Of a stretch of 64,000 nucleotides of DNA, positions 28,201 through 35,852 are shown in pieces. The stretch's first letter is position 1. Each line of letters opens with the position of its first letter. The notes under the pieces were generated by a model. That model did not search any database. It was not told where the DNA came from and saw only the letters and a program-made list of their open reading frames with translations. Source of the DNA: Edaphocola aurantiacus (GTDB taxonomy: Bacteria > Bacteroidota > Bacteroidia > Chitinophagales > Chitinophagaceae); NCBI RefSeq assembly GCF_019797745.1, contig NZ_VOSI01000003.1, forward strand, positions 186,001 to 250,000. The letters are read 5' to 3'. The translations under genes were made by a program, and so were the position numbers.

Positions 28201-29603
28201 TCGCGCGTTTGCGCCCGGTATTAATGACCGCAATGGTCGCCTCTCTGGGCTTCCTGCCCATGGCGATTAGCACCAGTGCGGGAGCAGAGGTGCAGAAGCC
28301 GCTGGCCACTGTAGTGATCGGTGGTCTGGTGACGGCTACTTTACTCACCTTATTTGTCCTGCCCCTCCTGTATATCATTTTTAATTCAAAAGTCAATCTT
28401 AAAACAGGTATGATGAAGTCTGTTGCCACCGCCTTACTGCTGCTGATAGGCATCACCGGTGCCTCTGCGCAAAAGCGGGTCAGTATCGAAGAATTGCTGA
28501 ATAAAGCTTTGAGCAATAATCAGCAATTGAGCATTAATGAGAAAGAAATCCGTAGTGCAGGTCTTAATGTCGGGACTGCTGCAGATATACCTAAAACGGG
28601 TGTATTTGCAGAGAACGAAGATCTGCGCCCTTCGGATCATAACGGTATCCTAAAGATCGGTATTGCGCAAAGTATTGCCTGGCCAGGTTTGTATGCAGCC
28701 AGACGGGAGTACCTTCGGGAGCAACTGAAGTATGCCGAGCGTAATAAAGATGTATTGCAGAGCGTGATCAGAAGAGATGTGCGCAGTGCTTATTACCAGC
28801 TCTGTTACCTTCAGGATAAGGAATTGCTCTATTTTCAATTGGATAGCGTCTATACCAATCTTGCCGATGCAGCATCTGTAAGGGTTCATGCGGGAGATGC
28901 CGCAACGCTTGATCAGATCTCGGCAGAAACGAAACAACGTGAGCTACAGGCGCTTCTGGAACAGAATAAAAGAGAGATAAGCCTGCAGCAGATGCAATTG
29001 ATGATATTGCTGAATGAAACAGTGCCTTATATGCCTTTGTTTAAACCTTTAGAAAGGTTACCCCTGCAGTCATCGGATCGTACGGAGCATCCGGTCATTG
29101 CATTGCAACGACAAACGGTAGACATTGCAGCGGCTAATATCCTGGTGTATAAAAACACTAATATGCCTGAGTTTTCAGGCAGGGTGTTCAGTCAGAGACT
29201 CTGGGGGGCGCCTGACCCTTTTACAGGCTTTTCTGTTACCGCAGCAATTCCTTTGTTCGGAGCTCATGCATACCGCAATCGCGTAAAAGTTGCAACCGCT
29301 GAGAAAGCAGTGCAGGAGGAGAGTCTGGCCTACCAGGAGTTGAAATTTGAGGTGCAGAGAGCTGCGGCCCTTATTGAATTGGATAAGCATAATGTCCTCT
29401 TGAAATTTTATGAGCAATCGGGATTAAAACAGTCGGAGGAGATTATTCGAGCAGCAACACTCAGTTACCGATCCGGTGCCATCAGCTTCGCAGAACTAAG
29501 CCAGTTCCTCAGTCAGGCCATTGGTATACGACAGAACTACCTGGACGCACTGAATCTCTACAATCAGGCTGTAATACAAATCAATTACTACGATAATAAA
29601 TAA
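25296..29603 (+). CDS. CusA/CzcA heavy-metal efflux RND transporter fused to a TolC-like domain
   Basis: A 1435-residue protein (from the GTG at 25296, matching the usual MLDRVIKFSIKNK opening; a GTG at 25218 would add 26 residues). Residues 1 to about 1030 form an HME-RND pump with 12 membrane spans. The proton-relay motif DFGLIVDGAVIIVE lies in TM4. From residue 1039 a second export signal (MKSVATALLLLIGITGASAQ) leads into an outer-membrane-factor-like helical region of about 400 residues. This fusion is common in Bacteroidota. It sits between a metal-binding small protein and its adaptor. The exported ion (Co/Zn/Cd or Cu/Ag) is not resolved. Confidence 0.92.
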   Translation: MLDRVIKFSIKNKIIIGVMTLLLIIWGLWSATKLPIDAVPDITNNQVQILTTSPTLAGQEVEQLVTFPIEQSIATVPGIEETRSISRFGLSVITVVFKENVDIYFARQLINERLKEAVDQIPKGAGTPELAPVSTGLGEVYQYIIHPKKGSEQKYDPKDLRTMQDWIVARQLYGTPGIAEVNSFGGELKQYEVAVNPDRLRAMGVSVPEVFTALEKNNQNTGGAYIDKKPNAYFIRGIGLATSLDDVRNIAVKTTGAVPVFIKDVAEVRFGHAVRYGALTYNGEVDAVGGVVMMLKGENSNEVVKRIKAKLATIQHSLPDDVVIEAYLDRTDLVGRAIGTVEKNLIEGALIVIFVLVLFLGNFRAGLIVASAIPLAMLFALGMMNVFGVSANLMSLGAIDFGLIVDGAVIIVEATMHHLGLRKSVRRLSQQEMDDEVFVSASRIRTSAAFGEIIILIVYIPILTLVGVEGKMFRPMAQTVGFAIFGALILSLTYIPMMCALFLSKNISHKRNFSDRMMDWLQRIYQPLLQKAIKIKYTIVGIAVGLFALSVFFFSRMGGEFIPQLQEGDYAFHCILPQGSSLSQSIETSMQASRIIKQFDEVKMVVGKTGAAEVPTDPMPPEATDLIIVLKPQAAWKSGRSYEELSDEIMEKLEVIPGVFFEQNQPIQMRFNELMTGIRQDVAVKIFGENIDTLSAYAKKVSAVIQTVEGATAPQIERVSGLPQINIEYDRTRIANYGLTIQDVNDVVSTAFAGKSAGQIYENERRFDLVVRLDSAHRSSIEDVSNLMIPTSTGVQVPLAQVATIRYKLGPAQISREAGKRRIVIGFNVSGRDVQSVVNDIQQQLGAKVKLPSGYYFTYGGQFENLREASGRLMIAVPVSLLLIFMLLYFTFNSLKQASLIFTAIPMSAIGGVFALMLRGMPFSISAGIGFIALFGVAVLNGIVLIGTFNQLRKDGMEDVHERVKAGTVARLRPVLMTAMVASLGFLPMAISTSAGAEVQKPLATVVIGGLVTATLLTLFVLPLLYIIFNSKVNLKTGMMKSVATALLLLIGITGASAQKRVSIEELLNKALSNNQQLSINEKEIRSAGLNVGTAADIPKTGVFAENEDLRPSDHNGILKIGIAQSIAWPGLYAARREYLREQLKYAERNKDVLQSVIRRDVRSAYYQLCYLQDKELLYFQLDSVYTNLADAASVRVHAGDAATLDQISAETKQRELQALLEQNKREISLQQMQLMILLNETVPYMPLFKPLERLPLQSSDRTEHPVIALQRQTVDIAAANILVYKNTNMPEFSGRVFSQRLWGAPDPFTGFSVTAAIPLFGAHAYRNRVKVATAEKAVQEESLAYQELKFEVQRAAALIELDKHNVLLKFYEQSGLKQSEEIIRAATLSYRSGAISFAELSQFLSQAIGIRQNYLDALNLYNQAVIQINYYDNK

Positions 29604-29609
29604 GATACT

Positions 29610-30920
29610 ATGAAAATTCAGATAAAAATATTGCTTGCAGCATGCAGTATCATACTGCTCAACAGCTGCGGTGAACAGCATAAGGAAGGTGATGGACATA
29701 CACATGGAACAGCGGCAAAAGCAGCAGCACCGGAGAAAGAACCTGCACACGAAGAAGCAGTGCAAACTATAGCCAGTCTTACTGCTGAACAGATAAAGGC
29801 CGCCGGAATAACCCTGGGGAGCATTGAACAGAAAAACCTGACGGCATCCATCAAGGCTAACGGTGCACTAAGGGTGCCGAATAATAATAAAGCCAATGCC
29901 ACTTCTCTGTATGGGGGAGTGATCAAAAGCCTTAAGGTGCAAATGGGCGATTATGTCCGCAAAGGGCAGGTGATTGCCACTATAGAAAATCCGCAGTTCA
30001 TACAATTGCAGGAAGAATACCTGACGACAGGAAGTCGTATAACCCTTGCTGAGCAAGAGTTACAAAGGCAAAGAGAACTGACGGATGGGAATGCCGGTGC
30101 GCTTAAAAACCTGCAAAATGCAACGATGGAGTTGAATACCTTGCGTACGCGTAGAGCCTCCCTGCAAAAACAGATACAATTAATGGGTATTAATCCGTCT
30201 TCTGTTCATGCATCCAATCTGAGGTCTGCACTGGTCGTGACCAGTCCTATAAATGGTACGATCAGTAAGGAGTTTGCTACTATAGGCAGTTATGTCGATG
30301 TGTCTTCTCCTGTCGTGGAGATTGTGGACAATGGTTTACTGCACCTGGACCTGCAGGTATTTGAGCGGGATCTGCCCTATATCAAAGTAGGACAGACGGT
30401 ATTGTTTACCCTCACCAATAATCCACAGACCACCTATACTGCTAAGGTCTATAATATTGGTTCTTCTTTTGAGAATGAGAGCAAGACTGTAGCCGTACAC
30501 TGTACGGTAACCGGTAATAAGTCAGGTCTGATCGATGGTATGAACATTACCGGTATGGTGAGCATCAATAATGTGCTGACCTCTGCAGTGCCTGCAGAAG
30601 CGATTGCAGAGGCCGATGGTAAATACTATATTTTTATCCGGACAGTAAAAGAGGCTGAGGCACATAATGATCATGGTCATGCCCATGATGAAGGGGAGAA
30701 AGGGCATGGGCATAAAGATGAGCCGGCCGCTGCGGCACATGCCGAAAGTCAGGGTGGTCGTATGAATTTTGAAAAAGTAGAAGTGCTGAAAGGTACTACC
30801 GATATGGGTTATACCGCTATTACACCGGTAAGGGAATTGCCTGCAGGTACAGAAGTTGTCGTAAAGGGAGCATTCTTTATCAATGCTGCGATGAGCAATA
30901 CCGGCGGGCATGAGCATTAG
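29610..30920 (+). CDS. RND efflux periplasmic adaptor lipoprotein
   Basis: A 436-residue membrane fusion protein linking the CzcA-type pump to the outer membrane. The N-terminus is a lipoprotein signal with lipobox LNSC. The biotinyl-lipoyl-like hairpin is split around SLKVQMGDYVRKGQVIATIE and VVTSPINGTISKEFATIGSYV, with a coiled coil between (about 130-195). Two His-rich stretches, one near the N-terminus (EGDGHTHG) and one near residue 350 (HDHGHAHDEGEKGHGH), suggest metal capture. It starts 6 bases after the pump gene. Confidence 0.93.
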   Translation: MKIQIKILLAACSIILLNSCGEQHKEGDGHTHGTAAKAAAPEKEPAHEEAVQTIASLTAEQIKAAGITLGSIEQKNLTASIKANGALRVPNNNKANATSLYGGVIKSLKVQMGDYVRKGQVIATIENPQFIQLQEEYLTTGSRITLAEQELQRQRELTDGNAGALKNLQNATMELNTLRTRRASLQKQIQLMGINPSSVHASNLRSALVVTSPINGTISKEFATIGSYVDVSSPVVEIVDNGLLHLDLQVFERDLPYIKVGQTVLFTLTNNPQTTYTAKVYNIGSSFENESKTVAVHCTVTGNKSGLIDGMNITGMVSINNVLTSAVPAEAIAEADGKYYIFIRTVKEAEAHNDHGHAHDEGEKGHGHKDEPAAAAHAESQGGRMNFEKVEVLKGTTDMGYTAITPVRELPAGTEVVVKGAFFINAAMSNTGGHEH

Positions 30921-30944
30921 CGCCTGCCTGTGGAGATGTTAGAT

Positions 30945-30990
30945 TAAAGTACAAAGCAGATAAGACATACTTATCTGCTTTGTACTTATT
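30945..30990 (+). terminator. Terminator of the metal efflux operon
   Basis: Arms AAGTACAAAGCAGATAAG and CTTATCTGCTTTGTACTT (18 bp) with a 5-nt loop. Confidence 0.75.
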
Positions 30991-31013
30991 GGGGTAATCC
31001 GTAAGAATTGATC

Positions 31014-31058
31014 CAAAAGAAAAACGGTGATTGTAAAGACATTTACAATCACCGTTTT
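31014..31058 (-). terminator. Terminator of the second initiator tRNA
   Basis: Perfect 17-bp arms (31021-31037 and 31042-31058), followed on the minus strand by TCTTTT. Confidence 0.85.
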
Positions 31059-31063
31059 GTTAG

Positions 31064-31135
<72 letters not shown>

Positions 31136-31146
31136 CTGTGTGGGTG

Positions 31147-31154
31147 CAAAGGTA
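31147..31154 (-). promoter_or_regulatory. Promoter -7 box of the second initiator tRNA
   Basis: TACCTTTG on the minus strand fits TAnnTTTG, at the same distance from the tRNA as in the first copy. Confidence 0.7.
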
Positions 31155-31238
31155 TGGCATTGTTTTTAGAAAAGTAACATTTAATTAAAATGATTTGAGA
31201 TAATTATTTTAACCATATCAGTATAGACTAAATTGTTG

Positions 31239-32453
31239 TTAGGATATATGCTGCTGTATAGCATGTATGATACGCTTGAAACCTTCTGTCAGTAAGGATT
31301 TCGGGCAAGCCAGGTTTAGCCGTATATAACCATCTCCGTTATCTACAAACATATTACCGCCCTCTAATAGTACGCCCGCTTCCGTTGCAAAGAATTCCGA
31401 AATATTGCTGTAGGGAATATGTGGTATATATGCCGAAAAGTCAATCCAGGCAAGGTATGTAGCATCTGGTATGTTGAAGTTACATTCAGGCAGATAGGTA
31501 TTTAGTTGCTCGGATAAATACGCGAAATTGCCGTCCAGGTAGGCTTTCAGCTGTTCCAGCCAGTCTTCACAATGCGCATAAGCAGCCTGGACTGCGGCAA
31601 CACTTAATGGAGATAAAAGGTCGAAATACAATACCTGCCACTGTTTGCGGACCTGCTCATCCGGGATAAAGATATGAGACATCAGGTTGCCGGCCAGGTT
31701 AAAAGTCTTACTGGGTGCGGTACAGGTAATGATGCGTTCATTATCGGGAAATAGTTTTGCAAGTGGCGTATGACGGATACCTTTACGGAGCAGGTCACAA
31801 TGAATCTCATCAGAGATCAGCCAGATATTGCGCTCCTGGCATATTGCACCGATTTTACGCAGTTCTGTTTCTGTCCAGACCCTGCCAGTAGGGTTATGGG
31901 GATTGCAGAAGATGAATACTTTAATGTTTTTTTCAGGATCATCCAGTTGCTGTCTGATATCTTCAAAATTCAGTTCGTAAGCATTATCCACCCGCATCAG
32001 TGAACTGTAATACACTGTACGGTTGTTGATATCTCCTGCCACTTTGAATGGGGTATAGGACGGCGTATTGATCAGGATACTTTCTCCTGCGCCGGTCAGC
32101 AGATTGACTAAGCGATTGAGGGCTGGCACCACGCCGGGAGCGGTGACGATATGATCGGTATTGATTGTCCATTGATACCTTTTCAGGAACCATTGTTTCA
32201 GGGTGTCGAAATAGGCGGGATCAAAGATTAGGGTGTAGCCCAGAATCTGTCTGTCCAGTCGGGCCCTGATCGCATCCAGTATTTCCGGAGGTGTTGCAAA
32301 ATCCATATCCGCTACCCACATTCTGATATATTCTTCTTCTTTAAACGGGAAAGGTTTATCTCCGTTGTTACCAAACATATAGCCTTTCCAGCCTTCAAAG
32401 CTGACACTGTTTGTCCCTTTACGGTCAATGATCTCGTCGAAATTATAATGCAT
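31239..32453 (-). CDS. MalY/PatB-type PLP-dependent C-S lyase
   Basis: A 404-residue fold-type I PLP enzyme of the MalY/PatB group, mostly cystathionine beta-lyases that cleave C-S bonds. The cofactor lysine lies in APSKTFNLAGN, with the preceding FCNPHNPTGRVW and ISDEIHCDL motifs. The opening FDEIIDRKGTNSVS...WVADMDF is typical. It is a single gene; the 386 bases upstream hold no other gene on this strand. Confidence 0.92.
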   Translation of the reverse strand: MHYNFDEIIDRKGTNSVSFEGWKGYMFGNNGDKPFPFKEEEYIRMWVADMDFATPPEILDAIRARLDRQILGYTLIFDPAYFDTLKQWFLKRYQWTINTDHIVTAPGVVPALNRLVNLLTGAGESILINTPSYTPFKVAGDINNRTVYYSSLMRVDNAYELNFEDIRQQLDDPEKNIKVFIFCNPHNPTGRVWTETELRKIGAICQERNIWLISDEIHCDLLRKGIRHTPLAKLFPDNERIITCTAPSKTFNLAGNLMSHIFIPDEQVRKQWQVLYFDLLSPLSVAAVQAAYAHCEDWLEQLKAYLDGNFAYLSEQLNTYLPECNFNIPDATYLAWIDFSAYIPHIPYSNISEFFATEAGVLLEGGNMFVDNGDGYIRLNLACPKSLLTEGFKRIIHAIQQHIS

Positions 32454-32719
32454 AATATGAGCTTTCAGATAAAGGAGTAAAAATAAGGCTTAAATGAACT
32501 GTAGGTATAGTATATATCATATTTGATTTATGATATTCTTTATCTCAAAATGGGTAAATGTTGAGTCATTATTATATGTACTGCATTGTTTACCTGTACT
32601 GTACATTTTTCACATTTGTGTAATTTATTTTTCAAAAATGTTCTTTTTTTTGAAAAATCATTTTACCTTCAACTTCTCAATTGTGTGAATAAAAATAAAA
32701 AATCTCTTCTGTGAACAGA
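32454..32719. other. AT-rich intergenic region
   Basis: About 265 bases between the divergent lyase and secreted-protein genes. It contains T-rich and A-rich runs (32640-32710) and no open frame I can support. Promoters for both directions presumably lie here, but no perfect TAnnTTTG box is visible. Confidence 0.3.
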
Positions 32720-32755
32720 ACGGGCAAAGCCGAAAACCCGTGGAAACGAGTAGGC
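32720..32755 (+). ncRNA. Candidate pseudoknot leader RNA, copy 1
   Basis: Stem 1 pairs ACGGG (32720-32724) with CCCGT (32737-32741). Stem 2 pairs GCC (32729-32731) with GGC (32753-32755), interleaved with stem 1. The linkers are 4, 5 (GAAAA) and 11 bases. The same geometry recurs at 52307-52340 with compensating changes in stem 1. It lies 84 bases before the ATG of a secreted protein. I do not recognise an Rfam family. Confidence 0.5.
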
Positions 32756-32775
32756 ATTATTCATCACCCGAAAAA

Positions 32776-32794
32776 CCAGTTGCCTTGCAGCTGG
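32776..32794 (+). promoter_or_regulatory. Leader hairpin before the first tandem secreted protein
   Basis: CCAGTTGC-CTT-GCAGCTGG forms an 8-bp stem with one G-U pair. The paralogous leader has CCGGTTGCCTTGCAATGTACCGG-type pairing at 33367-33389, where the outer pairs change together, which supports a real RNA structure. Confidence 0.5.
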
Positions 32795-32839
32795 CCGGTA
32801 TAGCTAAACAAAAATTTTTAACTCCTTTAATTTTTAGTT

Positions 32840-33298
32840 ATGAAAAAGTTATACTTCTTTTTAGTAGCAATGATCCTGCCTGTTGCTATGTGGGCACAAA
32901 TGCCATCGGCGTACAGCCTGAGAGTACTCAATCAAACGCCATGGCCTCAGCAGTATGTTATATTTGGTGATGAGCTTTGCGGACCTTGCGGATCAACTTA
33001 CGCCAGCGTTACATTGACTATTGCACCAATGAGTACGATTACCTATCCTAACAGTACACCATTAGGCGGTAGCTATCCTCCAACAATGAATAAAGGAATC
33101 GTAGGGGCCAAAATCCTGAACGGACCAATTGTATGTAGCCCTGGTGGAGGTACAGTAGGTCAGCCTCCTTGTGGTTTACCGCCTTCATATGGCTATGTAA
33201 CCATAGTGCCAGGCTGTACTCCTGCCGGACCTACCAAAGCAACATGGATACCTGCTCAGAACTGTGAGCTTCCGGCTCAGCTGATTTTCCAGCCGTAA
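32840..33298 (+). CDS. Small secreted Cys-rich protein, tandem paralogue 1
   Basis: A 152-residue protein with a signal peptide (MKKLYFFLVAMILPVAMWAQ) and a mature part rich in Gly, Pro and Cys (ELCGPCGSTY, VCSPGGGTVGQPPCGLP, GCTPAGPTK). Seven cysteines suggest disulfides. It is closely similar to the next gene over its whole length. I do not recognise the family and assign no function. The leader carries the pseudoknot and hairpin described separately. Confidence 0.75.
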   Translation: MKKLYFFLVAMILPVAMWAQMPSAYSLRVLNQTPWPQQYVIFGDELCGPCGSTYASVTLTIAPMSTITYPNSTPLGGSYPPTMNKGIVGAKILNGPIVCSPGGGTVGQPPCGLPPSYGYVTIVPGCTPAGPTKATWIPAQNCELPAQLIFQP

Positions 33299-33431
33299 TG
33301 ACCAGATACTTCAAATTTGGTATTAGTGTATATGGAAACCTTATGCTGTGAACAAAACGGGCACCACCGGTTGCCTTGCAATGTACCGGTTTAATACACT
33401 CTGTTTTTACATTTAACTCCTCTAAATTTTT

Positions 33432-33890
33432 ATGAAAAAGTTATATTTCTTCTTACTGGCTTTAATCCTGCCGGTAGCGCTTTGGGCACAAGCCCCATCT
33501 GCATACAGCCTGCGTATCCAAAACCAGACCCCATGGCCACAGCAATGTGTGATATTCGGTGGGGAAGTGTGTGGACCTTGTGCTTCGACCTATACCAGTG
33601 TGACCATTATGGTTGCACCTATGACCACTCTTAGTTATGGTAATAGTACAACACTTGGCGGTAGCTATCCTCCTTCAGTACCGAAAGGAATTGTGGGTGC
33701 TAAAATTCTGAATGGCCCGGCTGTGTGTAGTCCTGGTGGTGGTACTGTCGGACAGCCTCCTTGCGGACTGCCTACTACTTATGGTTATGTGACCGTACTG
33801 CCTGGCTGTACTCCTGCCGGACCTACGAAAGCTATCTGGGTACCGGCTACAAACTGTCAGAGTACTGCACAGCTCATATTCCAACCTTAA
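33432..33890 (+). CDS. Small secreted Cys-rich protein, tandem paralogue 2
   Basis: A 152-residue paralogue of the preceding protein, with the same signal peptide and near-identical central segments (GGSYPP, GIVGAKILNGP, CSPGGGTVGQPPCGLP). The leader is duplicated too (CTGTGAACAAAACGGGCA near 33346), but about 50 bases that complete the pseudoknot are missing while the second hairpin is kept. A hairpin terminator follows. Function unknown. Confidence 0.75.
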   Translation: MKKLYFFLLALILPVALWAQAPSAYSLRIQNQTPWPQQCVIFGGEVCGPCASTYTSVTIMVAPMTTLSYGNSTTLGGSYPPSVPKGIVGAKILNGPAVCSPGGGTVGQPPCGLPTTYGYVTVLPGCTPAGPTKAIWVPATNCQSTAQLIFQP

Positions 33891-33934
33891 TACTTAATTA
33901 GAATATCTGTTGCAGCTTTGCTGCAGTGTACATA

Positions 33935-33966
33935 AGAACCGCGTACCTGGGTGCGCGGTTTTTTCT
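33935..33966 (+). terminator. Terminator after the tandem secreted proteins
   Basis: GAACCGCG and CGCGGTTTTTTC around a TACCTGGGTG loop region. It overlaps the first codons of a longer frame that starts at 33951, which argues for the later start of the next gene. Confidence 0.7.
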
Positions 33967-34033
33967 TGTATATTCTCCCATCTCTAAATATGGGAAAATA
34001 TATTATTTCTCTTTATTGTGTTTTTATTTTTGA

Positions 34034-34041
34034 TATATTTG
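34034..34041 (+). promoter_or_regulatory. Promoter -7 box of the small exported protein
   Basis: TATATTTG fits TAnnTTTG, 20 bases before the ATG at 34062. Confidence 0.6.
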
Positions 34042-34061
34042 AGCAACTAAATTATTCTGCT

Positions 34062-34415
34062 ATGTTGAAAAGTATGGCCATTATGGCATTTTCATTATGT
34101 TCTGTTACAGGTATGGCTTTTGCCGGCCAGCCGGAACAGCCTGTAATCACCGCTTCCGGAACGCTTAATGCCTTTCCCGCATTGCGCAATGCAAATGCAC
34201 CAACTACGGCTTTTGCGCACAAAAGAATTTCCGATGTGGCTCCGATCCTTATCGGAGGCTTCTTGTATTTTGTATCCGAGGATGAGCGTAACTGCTTTAT
34301 GAATCAAGTGGTAGATACGAAAGATCCGCAAGGACTAACCTGGTCTTATTACTTTGACCAGGCACAGGAAGTACAAGTATCTTATGATTTACACACTTGT
34401 GGAGCCGTAAAATAG
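34062..34415 (+). CDS. Small exported protein of unknown function
   Basis: A 117-residue protein with a signal peptide (MLKSMAIMAFSLCSVTGMAF) and no recognised domain. The ATG at 34062 is chosen because a -7 box lies directly upstream and the longer frame passes through a terminator. Two cysteines (NCFMNQ and LHTCGAVK) could form a disulfide. It converges on the next gene at a shared hairpin. Confidence 0.65.
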   Translation: MLKSMAIMAFSLCSVTGMAFAGQPEQPVITASGTLNAFPALRNANAPTTAFAHKRISDVAPILIGGFLYFVSEDERNCFMNQVVDTKDPQGLTWSYYFDQAQEVQVSYDLHTCGAVK

Positions 34416-34437
34416 TTGCCATAAATCTTATGAATGT

Positions 34438-34468
34438 AAAATGGAGCGAATGATTTCGCTCCATTTTT
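34438..34468. terminator. Bidirectional terminator between convergent genes
   Basis: Perfect 13-bp arms AAAATGGAGCGAA and TTCGCTCCATTTT with a 4-nt loop. A- and T-rich ends serve both strands. The right arm reaches the stop codon of the minus-strand gene. Confidence 0.8.
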
Positions 34469-35264
34469 ATCCTCTGTTTTTCTTTTTATACTGCAACATC
34501 AGGTACTTGCTCTTCTGTTGTATGGCTCTGTGCAAGGCTTTCCAGTTGTTGTCAAATGTTTCATGATAGGTTTGCGGGTCGGTTTCATCACCGATATCTA
34601 CGGGGTAGTATGCCGTAGCTTTTGACTTTACCAGTTTGTCCTGTGTATTTACGGGCATGGTATACACAATCTGTTTGAGTTCTTTAGCATCCAGGCCATC
34701 GCTATCTCCGAAATAAGTAAGGTAAAATTCAGGCTTGCCATCTTTATCGGCATCCTCAATAGCACAGAGATCCAGGACATAATCGGGCCAGTATACCACG
34801 TTGCCGAAATCTTTGAACTGTACACGTTCTATACTTTGTCCGCCCGGTTGCTCTTGTAGTACAAAGGCATACAGCCTGTCTTCCCGCATGATGCTGGTAT
34901 CTATCGCCTTACCTGTCATTTCGCTATGCTGATGGCTTCCTTCTTCCACTACCCATTTGCGGTTGGCGAAATCATACCGCTCCGCCACCGCTCCGTCTTT
35001 ATAATCGATATAACGGGTTGATGATACCGTAATGCGGTTAAACACAAAACTGAAATTACCAGATGTGCTGGTGTAGCGCAGGATCAGTTCTGTAGTACCA
35101 TACTGGTCAGCCTTATAAGCATAGGGCAGTCCGCTGGCCTGTGTATAGGCGGCGGCTTTTGCAGGCAGGTATGACTGTATTGTGGCTTTACTTTGCTGGG
35201 CAATAGCAGAGGCAGACAGGAGTACAGCCGGTAAAAGGGCGGCTAGTCTTTGGAAATATACCAT
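34467..35264 (-). CDS. Exported protein of unknown function (M949-type)
   Basis: A 265-residue protein with a signal peptide (LAALLPAVLLSASAIAQ). The sequence has the look of calcium-loop FG-GAP-like proteins (LCAIEDADKDGKPEFYLTYFGDSDG, a DxDxDG loop) and resembles Bacteroidota exported proteins often labelled M949_RS01915-like. I am unsure of that label. Its stop codon lies in the shared terminator. Confidence 0.6.
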   Translation of the reverse strand: MVYFQRLAALLPAVLLSASAIAQQSKATIQSYLPAKAAAYTQASGLPYAYKADQYGTTELILRYTSTSGNFSFVFNRITVSSTRYIDYKDGAVAERYDFANRKWVVEEGSHQHSEMTGKAIDTSIMREDRLYAFVLQEQPGGQSIERVQFKDFGNVVYWPDYVLDLCAIEDADKDGKPEFYLTYFGDSDGLDAKELKQIVYTMPVNTQDKLVKSKATAYYPVDIGDETDPQTYHETFDNNWKALHRAIQQKSKYLMLQYKKKNRG

Positions 35265-35299
35265 CTTTTATGATTGCGGTAATGCAGTATCCGCCTGCA

Positions 35300-35767
35300 T
35301 TACGGAGTTTGTATTTTAGGTTGTTGCGTAACGGGGAAGTTGACCGAACGGGCAATGAAGCAGGAAGCATGTGCCTGTTCATGCAGGGCATACGCTTTCG
35401 GAATCATAGATTCTTCTGCAACAGTAACCAATGGATATAGCGTTGCAGCCGTAAATTGCCCTCCGCCTTCCACCTCATCCATAGTTGCCTTCGCCTCATC
35501 TTCATAAGCCAGTACAATGATGCCGGCATCGGCACACAGGTGCAGGTACCACAGCATATGACAGGAGGAAAGCGAGGCCAGCAGCAGTTCTTCAGGATTG
35601 TGTCTGGCCGCATCGCCCCGGAAAGCCGGATCAGAAGAGGCCGCAATAGGCGCCTTACCGGGAAGGTCAATCAGGTGGCTGCGCTCATATTCGCGGTAAC
35701 CACTGGTGCCTGTACCGTTATTGCCGGTCCAGGTAATATGTGTCTGGTATTGATGATGAGTAGCCAT
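35300..35767 (-). CDS. OsmC-family peroxiredoxin-like protein
   Basis: A 155-residue OsmC/Ohr-family protein. These reduce organic hydroperoxides with two cysteines. The first cysteine lies in LASLSSCHMLWYLHLC and the second in HASCFIARSVNFPV. The RHNPEELLLASLSSCH stretch is typical of the OsmC branch. The gene stands 35 bases upstream of the exported-protein gene on the same strand and may share its transcript. Confidence 0.9.
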   Translation of the reverse strand: MATHHQYQTHITWTGNNGTGTSGYREYERSHLIDLPGKAPIAASSDPAFRGDAARHNPEELLLASLSSCHMLWYLHLCADAGIIVLAYEDEAKATMDEVEGGGQFTAATLYPLVTVAEESMIPKAYALHEQAHASCFIARSVNFPVTQQPKIQTP

Positions 35768-35852
35768 AGTAATGATGATTATCTTGAGTGAGGTATGTAT
35801 TCAAAAATAAGTAAAAAATACTGTAGTTTGCAGGGTATAAATACTCCTATAT

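Noticed and set aside
32720-32755. Cyclic-di-GMP riboswitch (GEMM-I)
   Set aside because: The GGGCAAAGCC string recalls it, but the stem layout and the rest of the consensus are absent.
32840-33890. CRISPR-like repeat signal
   Set aside because: The similarity is a tandem gene duplication, with no short regular repeats or cas genes; no CRISPR array is seen in the window.
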